Part shown: in pieces, positions 41,972-50,880 of the stretch
How positions within the stretch are numbered: the stretch's first letter is position 1
How the letters are laid out: each line of letters starts with the position of its first letter
Source of the DNA: Acidobacteriota bacterium
GTDB lineage: Bacteria > Acidobacteriota > Blastocatellia > Pyrinomonadales > Pyrinomonadaceae
Reading direction: 5' to 3'
DNA: 52,635 nucleotides
Assembly: GCA_003222945.1 (NCBI GenBank)
Contig: QHXM01000080.1
Location: 1-52,635 of the forward strand
The notes under the pieces: model-generated
Seen by the model: only the letters and a program-made list of their open reading frames with translations
Database searches by the model: none
Told to the model about the DNA's origin: nothing
Position numbers and translations under genes: made by a program

Positions 41972-43267
41972 TTACACTTTCGCACTCTCGCGTTCCGCAC
42001 GCAGAGCGAGCCGCCTTGTTGTAACGCTGGCATTCAGATTGGCTACGCCGTCAATGCCCACAGGACTCATCACGCGGAAGAAGAGGCAATCGTCCACCCA
42101 ATCGAAACTCACGCCGCTCGCGCTATGAACGGCGGCAGTGATTGAGAACTCGCCGACACCCAGCCAGCAGTTAAATGTGAAAGTTGCTTCTACGACCACG
42201 CCTTCCGCCACGCGACCGAAGTAGGATTGTTGAATCTCTGTGTTCGTCCCGTAGATGTGAATGCCGTGGCGGTCACGAATCAGGAATCCGCAGACGGGAT
42301 CGTTCTCTTCGGCGTTCAGGCGTGCGCGAACACGAACCATCACGCTTTCACCCGTCTCCACGAATTCAACTGGTTGTCGTGCGGCGTTCAATAGCTCGAC
42401 GCTCAGAATCTCTGCCGTGCGGTCTCCATGCCGATAAGTATAGTTGAGCGGACGGAAGCTTTCATCAAGCACGTCCAACTCTTCCGCTTCGTCTGCTCTT
42501 GTCGCAACCAGACGTTTGGTCTCGTAATCGTGCTGGCGCGACATAATGATCTTCTGATAGCGATTCAGAACGTCCGATGGTTTGCCGTCCGATTCCAGCC
42601 TTCCTGCGTTGAAGAGAATTGCGCGCGTGCAAAGAGCGCGAATCGTGTGCGGGTCGTGCGAGACGAAGAGAATGGTTGCGCCCCCTTCCTGCATCTCTTT
42701 AATTCTTCTGAGGCAGCGATGTTGAAAGACTGCGTCGCCAACCGCCAGAGCTTCGTCAACGATAAGTATCTGCGGCTCTGCGCTCACAGCTATGGCGAAG
42801 GCAAGGCGCACGTACATGCCGCTCGAATATGTCTTGACGGGCTGCTCTACGAAATCGCCGATCTCCGCGAAACGTTTTATTTCGGGCAGACGCGCCTCAA
42901 TCTCGCTCTTTGAAAAGCCCAGAAGCGCAGCGTTCAGGTATATATTCTCTATGCCCGTAAACTCAGGATTGAAACCTGCGCCAAGCTCAAGCAACGCGGC
43001 AATGCGCCCCTCGTGATGAACCTCGCCGTGCGTAGGCTCAAGCGTGCCCGTGACGATCTGTAGAAGAGTTGATTTACCCGAACCGTTCGGACCGATGATG
43101 CCTGTCGTAGTTCCCGTCTCAACCTCAAACGTCACGTCACGCAAAGCCCAGAACTCACGGTGACGCTTCCAGCGCCCGCGCGTCAGAGACTCCTTCAGAC
43201 GGTCGCCCGGATGGTCATAGATGCGATACTGCTTGGAAACATTTTCGACGCGCAGAGCAACTGGCAT
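41972..43267 (-). CDS. wzt: O-antigen/polysaccharide ABC exporter ATPase with C-terminal Wzt-type carbohydrate-binding domain
   Basis: GIIGPNGSGKSTLLQIVTG, TYSSGMYVRLAFAIAV, ILIVDEALAVGD, C-terminal beta domain GFLIRDRHGIHIYGTNTEI. Confidence 0.93.
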   Translation of the reverse strand: MPVALRVENVSKQYRIYDHPGDRLKESLTRGRWKRHREFWALRDVTFEVETGTTTGIIGPNGSGKSTLLQIVTGTLEPTHGEVHHEGRIAALLELGAGFNPEFTGIENIYLNAALLGFSKSEIEARLPEIKRFAEIGDFVEQPVKTYSSGMYVRLAFAIAVSAEPQILIVDEALAVGDAVFQHRCLRRIKEMQEGGATILFVSHDPHTIRALCTRAILFNAGRLESDGKPSDVLNRYQKIIMSRQHDYETKRLVATRADEAEELDVLDESFRPLNYTYRHGDRTAEILSVELLNAARQPVEFVETGESVMVRVRARLNAEENDPVCGFLIRDRHGIHIYGTNTEIQQSYFGRVAEGVVVEATFTFNCWLGVGEFSITAAVHSASGVSFDWVDDCLFFRVMSPVGIDGVANLNASVTTRRLALRAERESAKV

Positions 43268-43276
43268 GACGGAAAG

Positions 43277-44299
43277 CTACATTAGAAGAGCGTTGAGTGA
43301 CAAGCTTGTATCGACAATCCAAGCCTCAATCAAATCCAACTCCTCATTTCCAACCAACTCCATCCTGACAAGCTCCTCGTAGCAGATTCGCAGGTTGTCG
43401 TTCAACTTATCGAGTCCCTTTCCTAAAGGCAGCTTGTCTAGAGCTTCACAGATGCGGCTGTTGTTCAAGTAGCCTGGAACTTCGTCTTTGAAATCGCGCA
43501 CTAGATCGTGCTCGTTGCGCTCCTGCCGCATGGTCGGCTCGTGGAAGAGAATCGCCCAGTCGTTAGCCCATGCGATGCGCTGCGCTACAAAACTGCGCCA
43601 GATGTCTGTCATGCGAAAGGAGCAGTGGGCTGGAAGATAAAGTAGTGGGAATGCGTCGCGCCACCAGGCTGTGTTCTGACTGTTGAATGGCGAGAGGGAG
43701 CGCGAGCGCAAGGCTACGCGCCGGTCCTTTCTGAAGGATTGCGGAAGCGGCAATGTCAAGCGATAGATTGCGTCAACGTCCGGGTTCTCGTCCGTCAGAC
43801 CTTGCTGAATCGGGCAATCAATCTCTTCAGTCGTGAGTGATTCAAATTGAGGAATCCACGCGTGTATCTTATCTAGCGGCAGACCGCGCGGCCATAGATT
43901 CGCGTCCGTAAAATAGCGATAGACGTTGATCCAGCCAACGTTCGAGATTGATTTTACGGATTGACTAAGCTCGCGCTCTTTCCAGAAATCTTCGGTCGGA
44001 ATGTTGTCGTCGTCAGTCTCAAGAATCACCCCAGCGCCATCGCGCATCGCCAGCAGATAGCCTATGTTCTTTCGCGCGTAATGTCTGGTCGGACACTTTT
44101 CGGCAAAGCGGAAGGGAAGTGCGCGTTGCTCCGAAAGACTATAGAAGCGGCAGCCCTCCAACTCGAAACGCGTCGGGCTTGCCTCATCGCCTATAACGAA
44201 AAAGTCCAAGCCATATTCAAGACACCCTCGCGCGAGCGATTGCAAGACAGCGTTTGGCTTCGCTATCGAGGTGACAACAAGAGCGATCTTGTCTTTCAT
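43277..44299 (-). CDS. STELLO/DUF288-like glycosyltransferase-fold protein
   Basis: VVTSIAKPNAVLQSLA, CPTRHYARKNIGYLLAMRDGAGVILETDDDNIP. Confidence 0.75.
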   Translation of the reverse strand: MKDKIALVVTSIAKPNAVLQSLARGCLEYGLDFFVIGDEASPTRFELEGCRFYSLSEQRALPFRFAEKCPTRHYARKNIGYLLAMRDGAGVILETDDDNIPTEDFWKERELSQSVKSISNVGWINVYRYFTDANLWPRGLPLDKIHAWIPQFESLTTEEIDCPIQQGLTDENPDVDAIYRLTLPLPQSFRKDRRVALRSRSLSPFNSQNTAWWRDAFPLLYLPAHCSFRMTDIWRSFVAQRIAWANDWAILFHEPTMRQERNEHDLVRDFKDEVPGYLNNSRICEALDKLPLGKGLDKLNDNLRICYEELVRMELVGNEELDLIEAWIVDTSLSLNALLM

Positions 44300-44309
44300 C
44301 TTAATTACA

Positions 44310-44364
44310 GTGACGAGAGAGAAAGCGTTCCTGCCTGTCACTCTTCACTCTTCACTCGTTACTG
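44310..44364. repeat. Short heptad run (CACTCTT) with weak inverted arm
   Basis: AGTGACGAG upstream and CACTCTTCACTCTTCACTCGTTACT downstream. Confidence 0.45.
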
Positions 44365-44366
44365 CC

Positions 44367-45125
44367 TTATAACTGCCTTTGCAATCGCAATCTAAACAAA
44401 CGCCAGAGATTGCTGAAAGAATCTTTGATAGCCGTGTTGCTTACGGGGTGGCTGGCGGCGCGATATTGAATTGGGACTTCCGTAATGCGCAAGTGTCTGC
44501 AATAGGCTTTAATCTCCGTCTGAAAAAATGGACCGCGCGAGCGAATACCTTTCTTTAGAATCTCGTAGAGCGCATCATGCTTGAACATCTCAAAGCCGCT
44601 CGTCATGTCTTTGAGCTTTGTGCCGAGCAGCAGGTTAGCCAAGATAGTTCCCCCGCGACTGATTATCTCCCGCTTCGCAGAACTCTCCGCGACCGAACCG
44701 CCTTTGCAGAACCGGCTGCCGAAGACGCAATCGTAACCTTCCAACATCTTCGAGAAGAACTGCGGGATGTCCGACGGCTGATGACTGAACCCTGCGTCCA
44801 TCTCAAGAATCCAATCGCAGTTTGCATGAAGAGCCTCGCGGTATCCGCGAACGTAAGCGTCAACGACGCTACTGTTCTCCGGCGACCAGATGACCGCAAG
44901 CTCCGGCCTAACATCTTTCAATTCGTCCAAAAGCTCGCGCGTTCTATCACGGCTCACGCGGTCCAGAATCGCAAAGAACGTGACCGACTTAAACCCCTCG
45001 CATTGATTCAGAACCGCATCAACAAACCGGACAACAGACTCCTCCTCATTCGCCATCGGACACACTATGCCCAGACTGATTTCACGAAGTCCAGAGCGAT
45101 CATCTATCTCGTCTGCGCTAACCAC
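44367..45125 (-). CDS. Glycosyltransferase family 2
   Basis: GIVCPMANEEESVVRFVDAVL; WILEMDAGFSHQPSDIPQFF; FGSRFCKGG. Confidence 0.92.
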   Translation of the reverse strand: MVSADEIDDRSGLREISLGIVCPMANEEESVVRFVDAVLNQCEGFKSVTFFAILDRVSRDRTRELLDELKDVRPELAVIWSPENSSVVDAYVRGYREALHANCDWILEMDAGFSHQPSDIPQFFSKMLEGYDCVFGSRFCKGGSVAESSAKREIISRGGTILANLLLGTKLKDMTSGFEMFKHDALYEILKKGIRSRGPFFQTEIKAYCRHLRITEVPIQYRAASHPVSNTAIKDSFSNLWRLFRLRLQRQL

Positions 45126-45166
45126 TCGATGAATGATAGGGAAAGAATTTGATATTGCAAACGATG

Positions 45167-45278
45167 TCAGTGGTCAGTTGTCCGTCGTCGGTTGTTTCCA
45201 CTGCGTTAGGCAATCTGCTGAAGGATAAGCGTTCAACTAATTAAAGCGAACAACTGACGACTGACAACTGACCACTGA
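45167..45278. repeat. Heptad palindrome (GACAACT type)
   Basis: TCAGTGGTCAGTTGTCCGTCGTCGGTTGTTT (45167-45197) vs GAACAACTGACGACTGACAACTGACCACTGA (45248-45278); 28/31 complementary. Confidence 0.93.
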
Positions 45279-45291
45279 CGACTGCTATAAT
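45261..45291 (+). promoter_or_regulatory. Putative extended -10 promoter of wzm, possibly leaderless
   Basis: TGCTATAAT (45283-45291) with CTGACA (45261-45266) upstream; ATG at 45298. Confidence 0.55.
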
Positions 45292-45297
45292 CACAAC

Positions 45298-46122
45298 ATG
45301 ATCTCCGCTCAAACAGCACGACGCGCCGTGTGGCGTCCGCTTCTTGAACTGCCCAGCAGGTTCGATCTTGTAAGCTCGCTTGCGCGGCGCGAGGTCGCTG
45401 CGCGTTACAAAGGCTCTGTGCTTGGCATACTCTGGGCTGTGCTGACGCCTGTGGTGACGATTGCTACCTTTACATTGATCTTCGCAGGAATCTTCGGCGC
45501 ACGATTCGGCGTATCTGGAAGCGGTTGGGAATTTGCCCTCTATCTTTTCTGCGGCGTCCTGCCATGGACTGCATTTCAAGAGGCCGTGCAGCTTTCGTCA
45601 CAAAAAATCGTCTCGCAGGCGAACCTTGTCAAGCGCGTAGTGTTTCCGCTTGAGATTCTGCCGGTGGCGCAATCACTAGCTTCACTCGCCAACCAGTTGT
45701 TCGGCACAATCGCGCTCCTCATCGCGGCGCTCATCATTCAACGCACCGTTCATCCTACAATCCTTTGGCTGCCCGTGCTCGTTGTGCCTCAGCTTCTTTT
45801 AACTTTCGGCGCTTCGTGGCTTGTGGCATCGCTCGGCGTCTTTCTCAGGGACATAGTTCAGGGCATCGCACTCGTCCTGATGGTCTGGATGTACCTGACG
45901 CCTATTATCTACCCTGAATCAATGGTGCCTGAAAACTTCCGACCCTACATCAACGCAAACCCGTTCACCTCTCTCGTTAGAAGCTATCGCAACATAATGC
46001 TCGAAGGCGCGCAACCCGATTGGGGCGGCCTCGCTTACTTCACAGGTTTCGCCCTCATAATCTTCGTCTTCGGCTACTGGTGGTTTGCAAGAACAAGTAA
46101 GAACTTTGCGGATGTGATTTAG
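45298..46122 (+). CDS. wzm: Polysaccharide ABC exporter permease
   Basis: LVSSLARREVAARYKGSVLGILWAVLTPVVTIATFTLIFAGIF; six-TM ABC2-type permease. Confidence 0.93.
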   Translation: MISAQTARRAVWRPLLELPSRFDLVSSLARREVAARYKGSVLGILWAVLTPVVTIATFTLIFAGIFGARFGVSGSGWEFALYLFCGVLPWTAFQEAVQLSSQKIVSQANLVKRVVFPLEILPVAQSLASLANQLFGTIALLIAALIIQRTVHPTILWLPVLVVPQLLLTFGASWLVASLGVFLRDIVQGIALVLMVWMYLTPIIYPESMVPENFRPYINANPFTSLVRSYRNIMLEGAQPDWGGLAYFTGFALIIFVFGYWWFARTSKNFADVI

Positions 46123-46124
46123 CA

Positions 46125-46353
46125 ATGTATTTCGAGATTATTAGACAGATTACCGATGTTGAGACCATAGCAATCGGCAGCACCATCAGAGAAATCGCAC
46201 GCTTACGAAGAGAGTTTGGCGCGGGACGTTGGCGTAAGCGAAAAGGAGTTTCCACAGTTCATCAATGGTAGGATACGCAAGGTTGAGTTGCATTGGTACG
46301 AAGCGCATGGCATTGGTAAAAGAAAGATGAAGATAAAACGCTATTTGGGTTAA
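46125..46353 (+). pseudogene. Small conserved protein, frameshifted (MYFEIIRQITDVETIAIGSTIREIARLRREFGAGRWRKRKGVST // FINGRIRKVELHWYEAHGIGKRKMKIKRYLG)
   Basis: First part in frame from ATG 46125 to TAG 46269-46271; the remaining conserved-looking half continues in another frame to TAA 46351-46353. Confidence 0.7.
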
Positions 46354-46358
46354 GTATT

Positions 46359-46589
46359 ATGAGAAGTAAAAACAAGGAAACACGGTTTGTCGTATGCGTC
46401 AAGATTGAAGGTTGCGAAGATTTGGAGGTTCGCAAGATTTATCAAGTATTACCTGATGAGGCTGCGGCAGAAGATGACTACATCAGAGTGATAGACGAAT
46501 CGGGCGAGGATTATCTGTATCCTGCCAGCTATTTCTTTTCTGTCGAGTTACCTCAAGCCGCTGAAGAAGCCTTGCTGTCAGCCGCTTGA
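46359..46589 (+). CDS. Small acidic hypothetical protein, partner of 46125..46353
   Basis: 76-aa ORF TRFVVCVKIEGCEDLEVRKIYQVLPDEAAAEDDYIRVIDESGEDYLYPASYFFSVELP; starts 5 nt after the upstream stop. Confidence 0.75.
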   Translation: MRSKNKETRFVVCVKIEGCEDLEVRKIYQVLPDEAAAEDDYIRVIDESGEDYLYPASYFFSVELPQAAEEALLSAA

Positions 46590-48106
46590 CGGGAAACTCT
46601 TTTCACTTCCCACTCCTTGCGAGCAGACAGAGCGACAACAGTGCCCATCAACCACCAGAAGACGAGTATCACCTCTGCGTCGCCGAAGTTGTAGTTGACG
46701 AGCGAGCTTGCGAAGAAGCCTGCTATTGCTCCGGTTGCGCCGAGCAAGACGCCATGACGGAAAGCATCCGTGAAATCTCTGAATGTTTTTTCCGCTCGCG
46801 CGGCCATCAGCCAGCAAGTAATCATCATCCAGAGCCACAGGATAAGCGCGGGCAAGCCTCTATCGAAGGCTATCTGCAAGGGCGTTGAGTGCAGGTGAAT
46901 CATGTCCTGGCCGGGAAAGCCCCACTCGGTCCAGTGATTCTTCACGGCGTCCATGCCGTGACCGAAGAGTGGATGCAGCATTATGCCCGACGCGCCCACT
47001 CGCGCCACTGAAGAGCGCAAACTCGAACTGGAATCTTCCAGCATGAGCGCGCCGCTTTGTCGTGTGCTCCAAACCGCAAGCGCGCCGATGGCGAGCACAA
47101 GCGCGATACTTGCGGCAACTATAATGCGCGCACGACCGCGAGTTGCGCGAATGGCTATGATGACCGCTCCGATTGCGAGAGCGACAATCACAGTTCGCAT
47201 CGCTGTCAACACAATACCTATCGACAGGAGCGTGGTTGCCGCGAGCAGAAGATAAATTACCCTGCGCGAGCTGCGACGCCTGATGTGAGCGAGCGATAGA
47301 CCTAGAGCTAGTTGAGCGAGTATTTGAAGCGTCTCGGAGAAAGTCTCGTAGTGGCGCGTCCAGCCTGAAGCGCGAAAGCGATGCGTTGGTCCGTTGCTCT
47401 TAATCCCGGAAGGAGAAGGTCGCGCCTTGATCTCGTCTGTGACGATAAAGCCCGGACGGTCGCCGTGCTCGCCCTTCACAATGATGCTGATGGGAAGGCG
47501 CTCTCCGGTCTTTTGTCGCCTGATCGCTTCATCTATCTCCTGAACCGAGGAGACGCGAACTTCGCCAACGCGCCAAACGGCGTCGCCCGCTCCCAACTCC
47601 AATTCGTGAAAGGGACTTTCTGCCGACAACTCTTCAATCATCACGCCGCGCCCGCGCGCTAAATCAACGATGCTCCAGACGACGCCCACCACACCAGACG
47701 TGAACAACAGCACGATAATCAGCACAGCTCCGCGCCGCCTAATGAGCGATTGCGCCAGATAGAAGAGTAGGACGACCAGGACTGATTGCAGCTTCGGAAG
47801 GCTTATGCGCGGCTCTGCCGAGAAGATGGAGGAAAGCACGGTCCAGCCCACGAAGAGCCAGATGGGAAGATCGAGTGGGGTTCGACGAATGCCTGTTCTG
47901 CGCGTCGCAATCGTGCGCGTGAGCCAACCTAGCCCAACTAGCGCGAGCGCAATCTCCGCGCCCGCGATTGAATGCGGCGCGAAGGCGGCGTAGAGAGCGA
48001 AGCCTGCGAGCGCCAGATGCTGGGCAAAGCGCGCGACGGGTGAAGACTCAGATTGCTTCGGGTGCGAATCCAGTTCTTCCTGATCAGTTGAGCGATCTGG
48101 TTTCAA
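46553..48106 (-). CDS. O-antigen ligase/polymerase family membrane protein with PDZ-like insertion
   Basis: Multi-TM; GMDAVKNHWTEWGFPGQDMIHLHSTPLQIAFDRGLPALILWLWMM; insertion GDAVWRVGEVRVSSVQEIDEAIRRQKTGERLPISIIVKG. Confidence 0.85.
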   Translation of the reverse strand: MKPDRSTDQEELDSHPKQSESSPVARFAQHLALAGFALYAAFAPHSIAGAEIALALVGLGWLTRTIATRRTGIRRTPLDLPIWLFVGWTVLSSIFSAEPRISLPKLQSVLVVLLFYLAQSLIRRRGAVLIIVLLFTSGVVGVVWSIVDLARGRGVMIEELSAESPFHELELGAGDAVWRVGEVRVSSVQEIDEAIRRQKTGERLPISIIVKGEHGDRPGFIVTDEIKARPSPSGIKSNGPTHRFRASGWTRHYETFSETLQILAQLALGLSLAHIRRRSSRRVIYLLLAATTLLSIGIVLTAMRTVIVALAIGAVIIAIRATRGRARIIVAASIALVLAIGALAVWSTRQSGALMLEDSSSSLRSSVARVGASGIMLHPLFGHGMDAVKNHWTEWGFPGQDMIHLHSTPLQIAFDRGLPALILWLWMMITCWLMAARAEKTFRDFTDAFRHGVLLGATGAIAGFFASSLVNYNFGDAEVILVFWWLMGTVVALSARKEWEVKRVSRQAADSKASSAA

Positions 48107-48149
48107 GTGTAATGTACGAGACTCTTTAGCATAGTATGGTTGCGTTTAG

Positions 48150-48250
48150 CTGGGAGCGCAGGCATCCCTACCTGCAGGCGTGCAAGGCACGCTAACTGTA
48201 TTCGCGCTTGCAGCGCTAAAGCCGGGCGAGCTACCTTGCGCTCCCGGCAG
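48150..48250. repeat. GC-rich palindromic intergenic repeat (GGGAGCGCAGGCATCCC type)
   Basis: CTGGGAGCGCA (48150-48160) ... TGCGCTCCCGGCAG (48237-48250), with internal smaller repeats. Confidence 0.75.
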
Positions 48251-48369
48251 TTAGGCAGTGCTCAATTGCCAGAGCCTATAAATTCAACGGAAATCAAGTC
48301 TAAAACCACTCAAAACTCTAAAATAACATTGCGTTGACACTCGCCGTTTGCGCGTGTTAGCGTAAACTA

Positions 48370-48476
48370 TCTCTGCCGCTCGCGGAGCAGCCGCAGAGAG
48401 ATGTTGCAGGTGCGATCATTTACGGCGCTCATTGAACGGGGGCGCCGCTCACCGCTCTCTTGGGGTTCTGCCCCGC
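48370..48476 (+). other. Structured 5' leader: three consecutive predicted hairpins upstream of the TPR gene
   Basis: TCTCTGC/GCAGAGA (48370-48376/48393-48399), CGGCGC/GCGCCG (48423-48428/48442-48447), GGGG/CCCC (48462-48465/48471-48474). Confidence 0.5.
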
Positions 48477-48504
48477 AATCTAGGTTTGACTTCAAAGATT
48501 CCCA

Positions 48505-50880
48505 ATGGCTTTCGACAAGGCAAAGGTTCTGCGTGCGGCTGAGAAGTATCTTGCCCAAGGGAAAATCCCCGCAGCCATAAAAGAGTATCGCCAGATTGTT
48601 GAGAACGATCCGCAGGATTTCACGGCGCTCAACATGCTCGGCGACCTCTACACGCGCGAGAACAACAAACAGGAAGCCATGCAATGCTTCTTGCGCATCG
48701 CCGAACATTACCGCGAAGAGGGCTTTCAGAGCAAAGCCATAGCGATGTACAGGAAGATGGACCGCCTCAATCCCGGCAGCCCTGAGATAGCAAACAAGCT
48801 CGCCGTGCTTTATGAAAGTCAAGGACTCATTGTTGACGCACGCCATCAGTACATGGTCGTTGCAGAAGCATGGCAGCGCGACGGGCAGACGCGCAAGGCT
48901 TTGGAAGTCTTCCGCAAGGTCGCAGACCTTGACCCTCAGAACACAGAGGCGCGAATAAAGCTCGCTCAGGGCTTCATGCACGAAGGCATGGAAGAGGAAG
49001 CGGCTCAGGCATTCTCGGAAGCGGGCGCGCAATTTGTGGCTCGCAAAGAACATGAGCGCGCCATAGGGCCTTACACTTTAGCTTTACAACTGCGACCGCA
49101 CGACTACCAATCCCTTAACGGACTTCTAAACGCGCATATAGCGCTCGGCACGCCCGACGAGGCTGTGGAAGTCCTGGAGCACGCATTTCAGTCAAAGCCC
49201 GACGACATTGAAATCCTCTCTATGCTCGCGGGCGCTTATCTTGAAGCCGAAGACGCGCCCGCAGCCGAGCGAACGTTCATCTCGCTCACACAGACGGAAT
49301 CCACAAACTACACGCGCCTGATTGATGTAGCTCTGCTCTATCTTAAACTCGGCCAGACGAGCGATTCTGTCAGAGTTCTCTCAAGCATCACGGAACAGAT
49401 GCTCTCGGCGCGCGAAGACGAGAAGCTGATGGAGCTTCTGAACGAAATCCTTGCGCGCGATCCTGAGCATGTCGAAGCCCTTCGTCTTCTGGTGCGCGTC
49501 TATTCATGGCAGCGCGATGATGATAAGCAGCGGCAGACGCTAGAACGCCTTGTCGAAGCCGCCGAAGCCGCAGGGCTTGAGGACGTAGAACGCTCCGCTC
49601 TCCAACAACTGGCGCTCTTCTCTCCTGACCAGCGCTACCTTGAGCGCCTGACCGCTCTGGGCTTTGAGCCTGAGCAGAAAGTGGAAGAGCCAGAGCCGGA
49701 GCCTGCGGTCGAAGAGATTCCGTCGTTCGAGAGTTTCGCTTTCGTCAGCGAGGAGGAGACGGCGTCCGCCATGGGACTTCCCAAAGCGGAAGAGGCTACA
49801 GAGTTCGAGTTCAACTCGGTCGCGCAACCTGTAAACGATCCTTCCTCATCGTTCGCCGATCTTAACGAAGACTGGAATCCTCCGGCACAAAGCGAAGTCG
49901 AAGCGCCCTCGTCCACAGGTTTTCAGGAATTCAGTTTCGGTGACATTGCCGCGACCCCTGATGAACCTGCAACACCTTCTTCCGATACGATTGACCCGCG
50001 CCACGAAGAATTGCTGCGGCAGGAACTGAGCAGCGTGGACTTCTATCTGGTGCAGGGCTATATGGACATAGCCGCTGACACTCTGGACATGCTCGAACGA
50101 CAGTTCGGCGCGCACGAAGAGATCAACGCACGCCGCGCGAAGTCAAATCAGCAGACGACGCCTTCCGACGCTGCTGCTGCTGCTCCGCCGCCTCAAGATG
50201 CTCAGGTCGAGTTCGAGAGCTTTGCGCGCTACGATGTGGCTGAAGAATCTGCGCCTGTCGAAGCCGATAGCATAAAGGTTGAAGAGGTCATCGCAGAAGA
50301 AGAGCCTACGCCACAGCCTCAAGCGCCCGAACAGCAACAAGCTGAAACGCCTGTGGCGCTCGCACCCATCGCGCAGCCGGAGAGCGCCGAAACAAAGCCG
50401 GGAATTGATCCGGGCCTTGCAGAAATCTTTGATGAATTTCGCACCGCCGAAGAAGAAGAATCACCCTCTTCGGATGGCGATTACGAGACTCACTACAATC
50501 TTGGCATAGCCTACAAAGAGATGGAGCTTCTGGACGAAGCTGTCAAAGAGTTTCAGACTGCCGCCGAGATGACACAGCCTGCGGACGGCACGACGCGCTA
50601 TCTGCAATGCTGCAACATGCTGGGCCATTGCTTTATGAATAAGGGAATGCCGCGTCTTGCCGTCATGTGGTTCAAGAGGGGCCTGGAATCTCCCGGTCAC
50701 ACAGAAGACGAATATCAGGCGCTTCGTTACGATCTAGGCACAGCCTACGAGCAGATGGGCGACCTCAATAATGCCATAGACGTATTCACGGAAGTTTACG
50801 GCATAAACATCTCCTATCGAGGCGTCTCGGAAAAACTGCGCGAACTTCAGGAGCAGAAATCAGTGAAAAGTGAAAAGTGA
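48505..50880 (+). CDS. TPR-repeat protein with low-complexity acidic linker
   Basis: Multiple TPR units, e.g. DFTALNMLGDLYTRENNKQEAMQCFLRIAEHY; E/P/Q-rich middle region. Confidence 0.9.
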   Translation: MAFDKAKVLRAAEKYLAQGKIPAAIKEYRQIVENDPQDFTALNMLGDLYTRENNKQEAMQCFLRIAEHYREEGFQSKAIAMYRKMDRLNPGSPEIANKLAVLYESQGLIVDARHQYMVVAEAWQRDGQTRKALEVFRKVADLDPQNTEARIKLAQGFMHEGMEEEAAQAFSEAGAQFVARKEHERAIGPYTLALQLRPHDYQSLNGLLNAHIALGTPDEAVEVLEHAFQSKPDDIEILSMLAGAYLEAEDAPAAERTFISLTQTESTNYTRLIDVALLYLKLGQTSDSVRVLSSITEQMLSAREDEKLMELLNEILARDPEHVEALRLLVRVYSWQRDDDKQRQTLERLVEAAEAAGLEDVERSALQQLALFSPDQRYLERLTALGFEPEQKVEEPEPEPAVEEIPSFESFAFVSEEETASAMGLPKAEEATEFEFNSVAQPVNDPSSSFADLNEDWNPPAQSEVEAPSSTGFQEFSFGDIAATPDEPATPSSDTIDPRHEELLRQELSSVDFYLVQGYMDIAADTLDMLERQFGAHEEINARRAKSNQQTTPSDAAAAAPPPQDAQVEFESFARYDVAEESAPVEADSIKVEEVIAEEEPTPQPQAPEQQQAETPVALAPIAQPESAETKPGIDPGLAEIFDEFRTAEEEESPSSDGDYETHYNLGIAYKEMELLDEAVKEFQTAAEMTQPADGTTRYLQCCNMLGHCFMNKGMPRLAVMWFKRGLESPGHTEDEYQALRYDLGTAYEQMGDLNNAIDVFTEVYGINISYRGVSEKLRELQEQKSVKSEK

